Below, one piece after another: positions 56,852 to 64,000 of a stretch of 64,000 nucleotides of DNA. The stretch's first letter is position 1. Every line of letters starts with the position of its first letter. The stretch comes from an uncultured Flavobacteriales bacterium (GTDB lineage: Bacteria; Bacteroidota; Bacteroidia; Flavobacteriales; UBA1820). The position numbers and the translations under genes are program-made. The DNA lies in assembly GCA_902478645.1 (NCBI GenBank), contig CABSLV010000009.1, forward strand, positions 3,960-67,959, read 5' to 3'. A model generated the notes under the pieces. That model was not told the origin of the DNA, did no database searches, and worked only from the letters and a program-made list of their open reading frames with translations.

Positions 56852-58062
56852 CGTTTGAAAACATTTTTCATCCCCGCTACCGACAAACGCGCCGCCAGGT
56901 AACCCAGCAGAACGATCGTCGCCAGAACGATCGCCCCGTTGGCTACGGTAAGGCGCACCGGATACGGCACCTGCATGCTTTCCTCGATCATTACCAAATG
57001 GTAGCGCGCCTGAAGCCATACCAGCAGCACCGCCAATGCCAGCCCCACACCAGCCCCCACCGCGACGATCCACATGCCCTCGCGCACGAAAATCCCGCGA
57101 AGCATCCCGCGATCGGCACCCAAGGCCCACATCGTGCGGATATTTTCCCGTTTGTCCAGGATGAGCATCACCACCGACCCCACCACATTGAACAGCGCGA
57201 TGGCGATCACCAATGTAAAGACAAAATACAACACCAAGTTCTCGGTGTTCATGATCTTGTAGTATGCCTCCTTGTTCTGTACTGCCGTACGCACGCGGTA
57301 GTCGGGTCCCAACTCACGGGCAAGCGCTTCCGCCACCTTCCCTGCATCGACCCCTTTCTTCAGGCGCACCTCGACTCCCGAAGCCTGCTCCGCGCTGCGG
57401 CGCAACAAGTGCCGGGCAAAATCCAGATCGACGAACAAGTACGTCCCGTCGTAATCCTTGTGCGAAAACACCCCGGCCGTCCAGGTATCCGCCCGGGAAA
57501 ACGAATTTTCAGGCACCAGCGAAAGATTCCCTCCTCCCGAAAGCACGTACACGCGCAGAGGCGTCGGTTCCTGAGCCGCTCCCATGCCCAGACGATACGC
57601 CATCGATATCCCCACCACGTGCCACGCCGTATCCGAACGCTCCTGCGCGGGCAACCACCCTCCGGCTATCAGGACGCTATCCACCCCGATCACCTCGGGA
57701 TACGCCCGGTCCACGCCCTTGAGCACCGCGATGGACTCCTGCCCGGCAAAGGAGACGAATACCTTTTCTTCCAATACGGCCGAGACCGCCTCGACCCCTT
57801 CGGTGCTCACGATCCGGGATACCCAGGCCGAATCGGCCGAAAGGACTTTCCCCTTGGCCGGACGAACGGTCAAGTCGGCATCGAACGCATTGAGAAAGTC
57901 GGTATTGAACGTGCGCAGGCCCGAAAATACGGACAACACCACGAACATCGCAAATACCGACACCGCCACCCCGAAGGTCGCCACGGCCGTGATGATCCCT
58001 ACGACCGACGTCTTCTTTCGGGTGCGAAAATACCGCTGCGCTACAAACCAGGCAAAAGACAT
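56848..58062 (-). CDS. LolC/LolE-like FtsX-family ABC permease
   Basis: 404 residues. Start SFAWFVAQRYFRTRKKTSVVGIITAVATFGVAVSVFAMFVVLSVFSGL is the LolC/E signature (R-Y-x-R-x-x-K...F-S-G-L). A ~200-residue periplasmic domain follows, then three C-terminal helices of the FtsX fold: FVFTLVIAIALFNVVGSVVMLILDKRENIRTMWALGAD and the last two. With a LolD ATPase encoded elsewhere it would release lipoproteins from the inner membrane. It is between rbfA and yraN on the minus strand, 91 bp after rbfA. Confidence 0.92.
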   Translation of the reverse strand: MSFAWFVAQRYFRTRKKTSVVGIITAVATFGVAVSVFAMFVVLSVFSGLRTFNTDFLNAFDADLTVRPAKGKVLSADSAWVSRIVSTEGVEAVSAVLEEKVFVSFAGQESIAVLKGVDRAYPEVIGVDSVLIAGGWLPAQERSDTAWHVVGISMAYRLGMGAAQEPTPLRVYVLSGGGNLSLVPENSFSRADTWTAGVFSHKDYDGTYLFVDLDFARHLLRRSAEQASGVEVRLKKGVDAGKVAEALARELGPDYRVRTAVQNKEAYYKIMNTENLVLYFVFTLVIAIALFNVVGSVVMLILDKRENIRTMWALGADRGMLRGIFVREGMWIVAVGAGVGLALAVLLVWLQARYHLVMIEESMQVPYPVRLTVANGAIVLATIVLLGYLAARLSVAGMKNVFKR

Positions 58063-58153
58063 TCTCTTGGCTCTTTTCCGCTGCTTACTGCCCTCTCCTC
58101 ATTCCGGACAAACCTCATCGGGAGAAGCCCTCCCCGAGGGAGAAAGCCTTGTG

Positions 58154-58516
58154 TTATTTTCTGATCGGGTTCTCCCCCTCGCCCCGCAACTCGCGGTCGA
58201 TGGCCTCGATATAATCGAGCGAATCGTCGTCGAAGAATTCCAATTCGGGAATCTTGCGCACCTGATGCCGGATACGGTTGCCCAACTCGCCGCGGAAACG
58301 GGGCATCTGCTCCCGTAGTTCGGCCAGAAGTCCCGCCTTGTCCTTTACCGGGAACAGGCTCACCCGCACCCGTGCCAAAGACAAATCGGAGGTTACCGCC
58401 ACGCGGGTTACGCTCACCAGAATACCCGGCTTGTTCTCCTTGGCCCACCGCCGCAGGATATCCGAAAGTTCCTCGGTAAGCAGGCTTTCTATCTTTTTCA
58501 AACGTACACTGTCCAT
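58154..58516 (-). CDS. rbfA: Ribosome-binding factor A
   Basis: 120 residues from ATG 58516. KH-type fold: SVRLKKIESLLTEELSDILRRW, LVSVTRVAVTSDLSLARVRVSLFP and FRGELGNRIRHQVRKIPELEFFDDDSLDYIEAIDREL. It matures the 5' end of 16S rRNA in the small subunit, most important in the cold. Its promoter is inside the 85-bp repeat array upstream. Followed by the LolC/E-like permease gene, a frequent order in Bacteroidetes. Confidence 0.93.
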   Translation of the reverse strand: MDSVRLKKIESLLTEELSDILRRWAKENKPGILVSVTRVAVTSDLSLARVRVSLFPVKDKAGLLAELREQMPRFRGELGNRIRHQVRKIPELEFFDDDSLDYIEAIDRELRGEGENPIRK

Positions 58517-58609
58517 CGTCTTGTCGATCTGTTTTTTTGTCCTGCCGGGCGCACGAAAAGGGAATCCCCTCCCCTTTCCGCTGTCGGAAAGCATCCCGAC
58601 CCGGAGAAA

Positions 58610-58641
58610 CAAAGGTAGTGAAAGGCGAGCGCACCGCCAAA
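58610..58641 (-). promoter_or_regulatory. Promoter of rbfA, embedded in repeat unit B1
   Basis: On the minus strand TTTG (58641-58638), 20-bp spacer, TACCTTTG (58617-58610): full consensus. The -33 and spacer lie inside the first 85-bp repeat unit. In the second unit the same elements read CTTG and TACCTTTT, i.e. a weakened copy. Predicted rbfA leader about 90 nt. Confidence 0.85.
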
Positions 58642-58780
58642 GACGGAAACGCAGTTTTCGTTTTCTGCGGTGCCGAGCCGCATCCTACCTTATCAAAAGG
58701 TAGTGAAAGGCGAGCGCACCGCCAAGGACGGAAACACAGTTTTCGTCTTTGGCGGTGCCGAACCGCATCCCGCCTTATCC
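58611..58780. repeat. Tandem 85-bp intergenic repeat, array B
   Basis: Two units of exactly 85 bp (AAAGGTAGTG at 58611 and 58696; AAAGGCGAGCGCA at 58621 and 58706). Each has a hairpin: in the second, 58717-58735 pairs with 58739-58757 (19 bp, two G-U) around ACA. The units share AAAGGCGAGCGCA, the GAAAC..GTTTTC core and GCCGA(G/A)CCGCATCC with array A at 7163-7342. The array fills the divergent gap between rbfA (-) and the MazG-like gene (+). Confidence 0.9.
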
Positions 58781-58802
58781 CCTCTTTTTCCGAAAGAAGT
58801 GT

Positions 58803-58810
58803 TACCTTTG
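58803..58810 (+). promoter_or_regulatory. -7 box of the MazG-like gene
   Basis: TACCTTTG, 63 bp before ATG 58873 and just outside repeat array B; it points away from the rbfA promoter. Confidence 0.65.
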
Positions 58811-58872
58811 CCTGTTGCCAAGCGTTGTCCGCAACGCCTGCCACGAACCGCAAACCACAATATCCTTCTGTC

Positions 58873-59202
58873 ATGGACATAAAAAATTCGCAACTGGCGG
58901 TTGACCGCTGGATAAAAGAACACGGGGTCCGCTACTTCGACCCCCTGACCAACATGGCGCTGCTCACCGAAGAGACCGGCGAAGTGGCACGCATCATCGC
59001 CCGGCGGTACGGCCAGCAGAGCGAGAAGGAATCCGACAAGGCAAAAGACCTGGGCGAAGAATTGGCCGATGTGGTCTTCGTCGCCCTGTGCCTGGCCAAC
59101 CAGACGGGCATCGACCTGCAAGAAGCCTTCGACCGCAAGATGGAACTGAAAACCCGGCGCGATCACGAACGCCATCACAACAATCCCAAACTGCAAGAAT
59201 AA
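58873..59202 (+). CDS. MazG-like nucleotide pyrophosphohydrolase
   Basis: 109 residues from ATG 58873. LLTEETGEVARIIARRYG and DLGEELADVVFVALCLANQTGIDLQEAFDRKMELKTRR contain the E-x-x-E...E-x-x-D metal motif of all-alpha NTP pyrophosphatases; KMELKTRR is typical of the short MazG-like subgroup. It likely hydrolyses non-canonical or excess (d)NTPs. mutS2 starts 23 bp later, so the two are cotranscribed. Confidence 0.9.
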   Translation: MDIKNSQLAVDRWIKEHGVRYFDPLTNMALLTEETGEVARIIARRYGQQSEKESDKAKDLGEELADVVFVALCLANQTGIDLQEAFDRKMELKTRRDHERHHNNPKLQE

Positions 59203-59225
59203 TTTCTCCCCGCAGAGCCAACACG

Positions 59226-61556
59226 ATGATAGACCGCAGCGCGATCGAAGACCTGGAACTGGAAAAGGTCAAAACAGCCATCGCCCAACGGTGCCGCACC
59301 GCAAAGGGTTCGGCCCTGGCGCTTCGCATCGGCCCGTACAACCACTACGGGGCGCTGAACCGCGAATTGAAACAGACCGAAGAATACCTCTGTGCCCTCA
59401 AAGGCGGAGGAGGCTTTCCTGATCTGACCTTCGAAGCGGCCGATGAAGACCTCCGGCTGTTGGCTGTGGAAAACTCCGTCCTGTCCGAAACGTCCCTGCT
59501 GCGGCTGGCCGACATCTCGGGCAAGGTAAACGATCTGATCGACTACCTGAACCAGTACCGGGACTACTTCCCCTTCATCGGGCAGAAACTGCGCTACGTC
59601 TATCGCACCGAAGGGGTTACCGCTCCGGTAGCGCGCGCCATCGACCCGGAAGGTAGCGTACGCGACGAGGCTTCCCCGGAGCTGAAAAGCATCCGGATGC
59701 GCATCGGGGCCATCCGCGGCTCGATCGACAAGTTTTTCCAGATGGAAATGGCCCGCTGCCGCGCCGAAGGCCTGCTGGACGAGATCGGCGAATCGGTGAT
59801 CGACCACCGCCGGGTGTTGGCCGTATCGGCCGCCTCGCGCCGGAAGGTGCGCGGACAGGCCCTGGGGACCTCCCGCACCGGCAGCATCATTTTCATCGAA
59901 CCGGAAGCCACCGTACGCCTCTCGCGCGAGATGGCCGCCGCCCAGGAGGAAGAAAAAGAGGAAATCCTGCGCATCCTCCGCGCCCTCTCCGACGAGATCC
60001 GCCCCTATGCGGAATTGCTCACCGCCAGCCAAAAACTGCTCACCGAGATGGACCTCTTGCAGGCCAAAGCGCACTACGCCCTGGAGATCGGCGCCTGCCT
60101 GCCCGCCCTCGACAAAAAGGGCCGGATGCACCTGCGCGAAGCCTACCACCCTATCCTGCTGCTGCAGAACAAAGCCCAAGGGTTACCCACCTTTCCGCAG
60201 GACATCGAACTGAATCCCGAGCAGCGCATCATCGCCATCTCGGGGCCCAATGCCGGAGGAAAGAGCATCACCCTGAAAACGGTCGGCCTGCTCCAGCTCA
60301 TGTTCCAGTGCGGGCTGCTGGTGCCGGTGCACCCTTCGAGCACGATGAGCCTGTTCGAACACATCCTCACCGACATCGGCGACAACCAATCCATCGAAAA
60401 CCACCTGTCCACCTACTCCTACCGGCTGAAGAAGATGGCGCAATTCCTGCGCACGTGCGACGACCGCACCCTGTTCCTAATCGACGAATTCGGCACCGGT
60501 TCCGACCCCGATCTGGGTGGAGCCCTGGCAGCGGTATTTCTCGAGGAATTTTACAACCGGGGAGCCTACGGAGTACTCACCACCCACTACACCAACATCA
60601 AACTGCTGGTGGAAAATCTCCCGCAGGCCATCAACGCTTCGATGCTGTTCGACGAAAAGACCCTCAAGCCGCTCTACAAACTCTACGTAGGGCAGGCCGG
60701 GAGTTCCTTCACCTTTGAAGTGGCGCTGATGAACGGCATCCCCCGCGAGCTGATCAAACGGGCCAAAACGCGAGTGGAGCACGACAAGATCGTACTGGAC
60801 CGCACCATCGCCGCCCTGCAAAAAGAAAAATCGAACATCCTCGAACAGAGCCGCAACCTATCCTCGGCCCGCGCCAAGGCCGACGCCACGTCCGAAGCCC
60901 TGGAAAAGACCAACGAAAAGATCCAGGCCAAACTCGTCGCCTACCAGGAACTCTTCGACCACAACACCCGACGCATCCAGCTCGGACGCCGCATCGAGGC
61001 CCTTACCGACGCTTATTTCTTCAAGAAACAGACCAAGAAAGCGGTCGTAGCGGAACTGACCAAACTCATCGAGACGGAGACTGCCCGCAGAGCCGAAAAA
61101 GCAGCCGAACTGCTCAAGGCACAGGAGAAACAGGCCGCCGAAAAAAAGAAAAAGAAGACCGCCGAAGAAAAAACGGCCTCCACCCCCGCTGCTTCACCCG
61201 ACCCGGCCAAAGAAATCTCCCGCGCCCAAGCCGCCGCCCGCAAAGCCTTGCAGGCTCAGAAAAAAGAAGAGGAAAAACGCCTCTGCGAAGCCGAGAAACA
61301 GATCGAGCAGGAGATCGCCCCCATCCGCGAACAAAAGGCCGAGGAATTGGCCGCCCTCCGCCAGCAGCAGCAACAGCCCGTCCTCCATCTCCCCATCGCG
61401 CCCGGAGACCGGGTACGGCTCGCCGGCGGATACTCGGTCGGGACGGTCGATCGCCTCGAGAAAGGCATCGCCTACATCGACTACGGCTGGTTCATCACCC
61501 AGGCCCCGATCGCGGAACTGGAACTGGTGGAGAAAAAGAAACAGGGCAAAAAGTAA
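59226..61556 (+). CDS. mutS2: MutS2-type ATPase lacking the Smr domain
   Basis: 776 residues from ATG 59226. The core and clamp domains of MutS2 (LELEKVKTAIAQRC..., AVSAASRRKVRGQALGTSRTGSIIFIEPE) are followed by the ATPase with Walker A GPNAGGKS (340-347), Walker B LFLIDEFGTGSDP and the H-loop TTHYTNIK. A long charged coiled-coil/Lys-Glu-rich stretch leads to a KOW-like segment (PGDRVRLAGGYSVGTVDRLEKGIAYIDYGWF). The protein stops there; the usual ~80-residue C-terminal Smr nuclease domain is absent. MutS2 acts on recombination intermediates and stalled ribosomes in other bacteria. Confidence 0.9.
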   Translation: MIDRSAIEDLELEKVKTAIAQRCRTAKGSALALRIGPYNHYGALNRELKQTEEYLCALKGGGGFPDLTFEAADEDLRLLAVENSVLSETSLLRLADISGKVNDLIDYLNQYRDYFPFIGQKLRYVYRTEGVTAPVARAIDPEGSVRDEASPELKSIRMRIGAIRGSIDKFFQMEMARCRAEGLLDEIGESVIDHRRVLAVSAASRRKVRGQALGTSRTGSIIFIEPEATVRLSREMAAAQEEEKEEILRILRALSDEIRPYAELLTASQKLLTEMDLLQAKAHYALEIGACLPALDKKGRMHLREAYHPILLLQNKAQGLPTFPQDIELNPEQRIIAISGPNAGGKSITLKTVGLLQLMFQCGLLVPVHPSSTMSLFEHILTDIGDNQSIENHLSTYSYRLKKMAQFLRTCDDRTLFLIDEFGTGSDPDLGGALAAVFLEEFYNRGAYGVLTTHYTNIKLLVENLPQAINASMLFDEKTLKPLYKLYVGQAGSSFTFEVALMNGIPRELIKRAKTRVEHDKIVLDRTIAALQKEKSNILEQSRNLSSARAKADATSEALEKTNEKIQAKLVAYQELFDHNTRRIQLGRRIEALTDAYFFKKQTKKAVVAELTKLIETETARRAEKAAELLKAQEKQAAEKKKKKTAEEKTASTPAASPDPAKEISRAQAAARKALQAQKKEEEKRLCEAEKQIEQEIAPIREQKAEELAALRQQQQQPVLHLPIAPGDRVRLAGGYSVGTVDRLEKGIAYIDYGWFITQAPIAELELVEKKKQGKK

Positions 61557-61662
61557 TTTTCCTCTTTCCGTCCTCCCGCCTGCCGACCTGCCCCTTTTTC
61601 CGCACAGCCCCGGACATCCCCTTCCCGCAAGCAGAGAGATTCCCTCCGAGCGAACCCTTTAT

Positions 61663-62535
61663 TTACAATACTTCGCGCCAGAGGTGGCAGTACGGCGTAT
61701 CCCCCGTCTTGTCGTAATAATGCCGGTGGTAGTCCTGCTGCTCGGGATAAAACACGTCCAAGGGCCGAAGCTGCGTTACCGGGCGGTAACCTTTTTCCCG
61801 AAGCTCGTCCAGGACCTGCTCCGCCTGGTGCTTCTGCTCCAGATCGGTGTAAAAAATAGCCGAACGGTACTGAGGGCCTATATCCGGTCCCTGCCCGTCT
61901 GCCTGTTCAAAGTCGAAGGTATTGAAATACTGCCGCAGCACTTGCCGGTAAGAGACCTTGGCAGGGTCGAATACCACGCGGACGCACTCCAGATGGCCCG
62001 TCCCTCCGGTTTTCACTTCCTGATACGAGGGTTGGCGCAACCACCCTCCGGCATAGCCTACCTCGGTGGACAAGACCCCTTCTAAACGCGAAAGCCAATA
62101 CTCCGTCCCCCAGAAACAGCCCGAGGCAAGTACCGCCACCTCCGTAGGGGAGGCTTCCGCGCGAGGGTCCATCTGCGGCACGAAGACCATCGACATCGAA
62201 TTGATGCAATACCGGGTATTCCGTTCCGTCCAGCCTTCTCCGGAGAACACATGGCCCAGATGCGCTCCGCAGGCTGCGCAGACGCTTTCGGTACGCACTC
62301 CGTCCGCATCGGGAATCTCGCGCACCGCTCCGGGGATCGCCGCATCGAAAGCCGGCCAGCCGCAATGCGCATCGAACTTGTCCTGCGAGCGGTATAACGC
62401 TGCCCCACAGCGGCGGCAATGGTACGTCCCGGAGGCGAACAGATCGACATACTTCCCGGTAAAGGGAACTTCGGTGGCTTTGTGTTCGATGACTTGCTGC
62501 TCCAGGGGAGTCAGCGGCTCGGTGGCTGGTTTCAT
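61663..62535 (-). CDS. Methionine sulfoxide reductase fusion, MsrB-MsrA
   Basis: 290 residues, MsrB first. MsrB: zinc knuckles C40-R-R-C43 and C86-A-A-C89, AHCGWPAF, GHVFSGEGWTERNTRYCINSMSM with catalytic Cys110. MsrA from about 130: VAVLASGCFWGTEYWLSRLEGV with catalytic Cys140, then VGYAGGWLRQPSYQEVKTGGTGHLE and PQYRSAIFY. The two parts repair R- and S-methionine sulfoxide. There is no signal peptide, so cytoplasmic. Most known two-domain proteins are A-B; this is B-A. Convergent with mutS2; the 61557-61662 gap has no clear terminator. Confidence 0.93.
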   Translation of the reverse strand: MKPATEPLTPLEQQVIEHKATEVPFTGKYVDLFASGTYHCRRCGAALYRSQDKFDAHCGWPAFDAAIPGAVREIPDADGVRTESVCAACGAHLGHVFSGEGWTERNTRYCINSMSMVFVPQMDPRAEASPTEVAVLASGCFWGTEYWLSRLEGVLSTEVGYAGGWLRQPSYQEVKTGGTGHLECVRVVFDPAKVSYRQVLRQYFNTFDFEQADGQGPDIGPQYRSAIFYTDLEQKHQAEQVLDELREKGYRPVTQLRPLDVFYPEQQDYHRHYYDKTGDTPYCHLWREVL

Positions 62536-62734
62536 GGCGGTTCCGGTTTTTACAGTTTTTTTCGTTTTTCCTTTCAGCTTCTTTCACAAGCAAGTCCTTC
62601 TGCAAGAGAGGGTCGGGAAATATCCTTGATCCTTTGTCCGACGGAGGAAAAAATATTTTTCCCGCAGGGTGTAACTTTTTGGCGATTCCCCCGGTCTAAT
62701 GTAGCAGAAAAAGGCAATAAAAACTGTGAAAACG

Positions 62735-63931
62735 ATGAAAACATTTCTTTTTACCCTTCTGGCACTTCTGTGCGGGGTGGGAGTTCGGGCGCAGGACCAG
62801 GCGATGCTGGACTCCTTGCAGACGTTGATGAATCAGGCCGACGGGGCCTTGGGCGAGAAAAATTTCCGAAAGGCGGTCTGCTTGTACAACGAACTGATCT
62901 CCACCTGCCAGGCGCAGGACGAGAAGACACTCCCCATACGGGTCCGGCAAGCGGTCCAAGCGCATTGCTACTACAACCTGGCATGCATCTACAGTCTGTC
63001 CGATAGAAAAGAAGCGGCCTTGAACGCCTTCCAGAATGCGGTGAACGCCGGCTATCGGGACTATCTGTGGGCCAGCCAAGATTCCGACCTGCGCAACATC
63101 CAAAGCGAGACTTTCTTCCGGAAACTGATCCGGGAACTCAAAAAGAAATACGACTACGTGGAGATACTCAAAAACGCGGGAGGTTACACGGGCGATGAGG
63201 ATACAGCCTCCCGGCCGGAATTCACCTATCTCTCGGCGAACGATCCCCGAGTGGTCGCCCTGCGGGAGACGCTGAACCTGGATTCCATCGCGGGAGACGG
63301 CGACGAGATTTCCCGGATCAAAAACCTGTGCCTGTGGCTGCACAACACCGTGCGCCACGATGGCTCTTCGCGCAACCCGACCGAGAAAAACACCCTGGCG
63401 ATGCTCAAGCTATGCCGGAAGGAAAACCGGGGGGTCAATTGCCGGATGCTGGCCACGATGCTCAACGAATGCTACCTGGCCCTGGGTTTCAAGTCGCGGT
63501 TCGTCACCTGTCTCCCTCAGGACGAGAACGACCCGGACTGCCATGTGGTAACCATCGTCTGGAGCGATACGCTGGGAAAATGGATCATGGCCGACCCCTC
63601 GTTCTACGCGTTCTTCCAGGACAAGCAAGGGAACTTGCTGGGCATCCAGGAGGCGTGTGAGAGAATGATCGAAGGAAAGCCGGTGTATGTAAACCCCGAA
63701 ATAAACTGGAACGGGAATCCCCGCAGCCAGGAGGAACACTTGAACTACATGGCCAAAAACTTCTACTGGTTCTCCTGCCCGACGGCCTCGACCTACGATA
63801 CGGAGACGCCCCAGGAGGGCAAATCGGTGCAGTACGTAAGTCTCTCCCCGAGCGGTTTCACCCCATGGAATGCTTCCCTGGGCAACTTTACGAGCTGCGA
63901 TCCGGATTACTTCTGGGCAAAGCCCCAGTAA
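62735..63931 (+). CDS. Secreted transglutaminase-like protein with TPR-like N terminus
   Basis: 398 residues from ATG 62735 (a GTG at 62726 is possible). Signal peptide MKTFLFTLLALLCGVGVRAQ; a helical TPR-like region (EKNFRKAVCLYNELI, YNLACIYSLSDRKEAALNAFQNAVNAGY); then a transglutaminase/protease fold with Cys236 (VNCRMLATMLNECYLALGF), His270 (DCHVVTIVW) and Asp287 (KWIMADPSF), the catalytic triad in order. It is probably a periplasmic peptidase- or cross-linking-type enzyme; substrate unknown. Ends before a long hairpin at the window edge. Confidence 0.85.
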   Translation: MKTFLFTLLALLCGVGVRAQDQAMLDSLQTLMNQADGALGEKNFRKAVCLYNELISTCQAQDEKTLPIRVRQAVQAHCYYNLACIYSLSDRKEAALNAFQNAVNAGYRDYLWASQDSDLRNIQSETFFRKLIRELKKKYDYVEILKNAGGYTGDEDTASRPEFTYLSANDPRVVALRETLNLDSIAGDGDEISRIKNLCLWLHNTVRHDGSSRNPTEKNTLAMLKLCRKENRGVNCRMLATMLNECYLALGFKSRFVTCLPQDENDPDCHVVTIVWSDTLGKWIMADPSFYAFFQDKQGNLLGIQEACERMIEGKPVYVNPEINWNGNPRSQEEHLNYMAKNFYWFSCPTASTYDTETPQEGKSVQYVSLSPSGFTPWNASLGNFTSCDPDYFWAKPQ

Positions 63932-63953
63932 GGCGGCCATTCTCCGGGGTCGG

Positions 63954-64000
63954 GCAAGCGAAAGCCCGGCAGGGGTTCCCCCTGCCGGGCTTTCGCTTGC
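63954..64000. terminator. Long hairpin, at least 22-bp perfect stem, at the window edge
   Basis: 63954-63975 and 63979-64000 are exact reverse complements, loop TTC; the stem may extend past the edge. It shares GGGCAAGCGAAAG with the hairpin at 56376-56440. Confidence 0.8.

Overview
The window looks like about 64 kb of chromosome from a GC-rich member of the Bacteroidales. A Rikenellaceae/Alistipes-like origin is my best guess, not a proof. Three things point there: many promoters fit the Bacteroidetes pattern TTTG-N19-21-TAnnTTTG; Shine-Dalgarno sequences are not conspicuous; and the gene set is typical of the phylum (DUF2723 membrane protein, Rho with a large disordered insert, Hc1-like histone, LemA/TPM cluster, TPR plus outer-membrane barrel pair). 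There is no phage, plasmid, insertion sequence, CRISPR array or rRNA operon. Most of the window is ordinary core genome in short operons on both strands.

Layout. 1-2.4 kb: tail of a TatD nuclease, then LemA and two TPM-domain genes. 2.5-3.9 kb (-): LUD-domain and DUF2461 proteins. 4.2-5.6 kb: aspA. 5.7-7.1 kb (-): CWC-type Cys-rich protein and an S4 pseudouridine synthase, followed by a tandem 85-bp intergenic repeat. 7.5-10.8 kb: AddB-like PD-(D/E)XK protein and a convergent SPOUT methyltransferase. 11-15.7 kb: SIMPL protein, TolC, HlyD-type adaptor, aroK, fabG. 15.8-19.7 kb: NagX-like membrane protein, two small membrane proteins (-), rho. 19.8-22 kb: two lipoproteins. 22.3-24.4 kb: orphan NarL-type regulator, pyrH, frr. 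24.5-25.8 kb: AT-rich island with a structured leader RNA and two small secreted-protein genes, one frameshifted. 25.9-28.5 kb (-): thrC and thrB behind a threonine leader peptide. 28.6-33.2 kb (-): TPR protein, microproteins, OmpA lipoprotein, large secreted protein. 33.4-34.1 kb: rplU-rpmA. 34.2-35.8 kb (-): dinB and a lone winged-helix regulator. 36-40.9 kb: DUF2723, NodB deacetylase, HAD phosphatase, histone-like protein. 41-46.6 kb: TPR/barrel pair and truA. 46.7-49.5 kb (-): YfcE-like phosphoesterase, folK, lpdA. 49.6 kb: tRNA-His. 49.8-53.9 kb (-): MFS transporter, lipoprotein nitroreductase, degenerate deacetylase, D-lactate dehydrogenase. 54-56.4 kb: HAD phosphatase, 3D-domain protein, small barrel. 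56.5-58.5 kb (-): yraN, LolC/E-like permease, rbfA, with a second copy of the 85-bp repeat array upstream. 58.9-63.9 kb: MazG-like, mutS2 without Smr, msrB-msrA fusion (-), transglutaminase-like protein.

Most interesting points. (1) A 43-residue leader peptide with a TTATTTTITTIT tract lies behind a consensus promoter upstream of thrB-thrC, which is classical threonine attenuation architecture. (2) An 85-bp palindromic repeat occurs as two tandem arrays 51 kb apart; each sits upstream of a ribosome-maturation gene, and one unit carries a perfect promoter. (3) A roughly 200-nt structured RNA ends in a terminator-like hairpin ahead of AT-rich small secreted-protein genes. (4) Many 3' ends carry unusually long perfect inverted repeats (20-31 bp).
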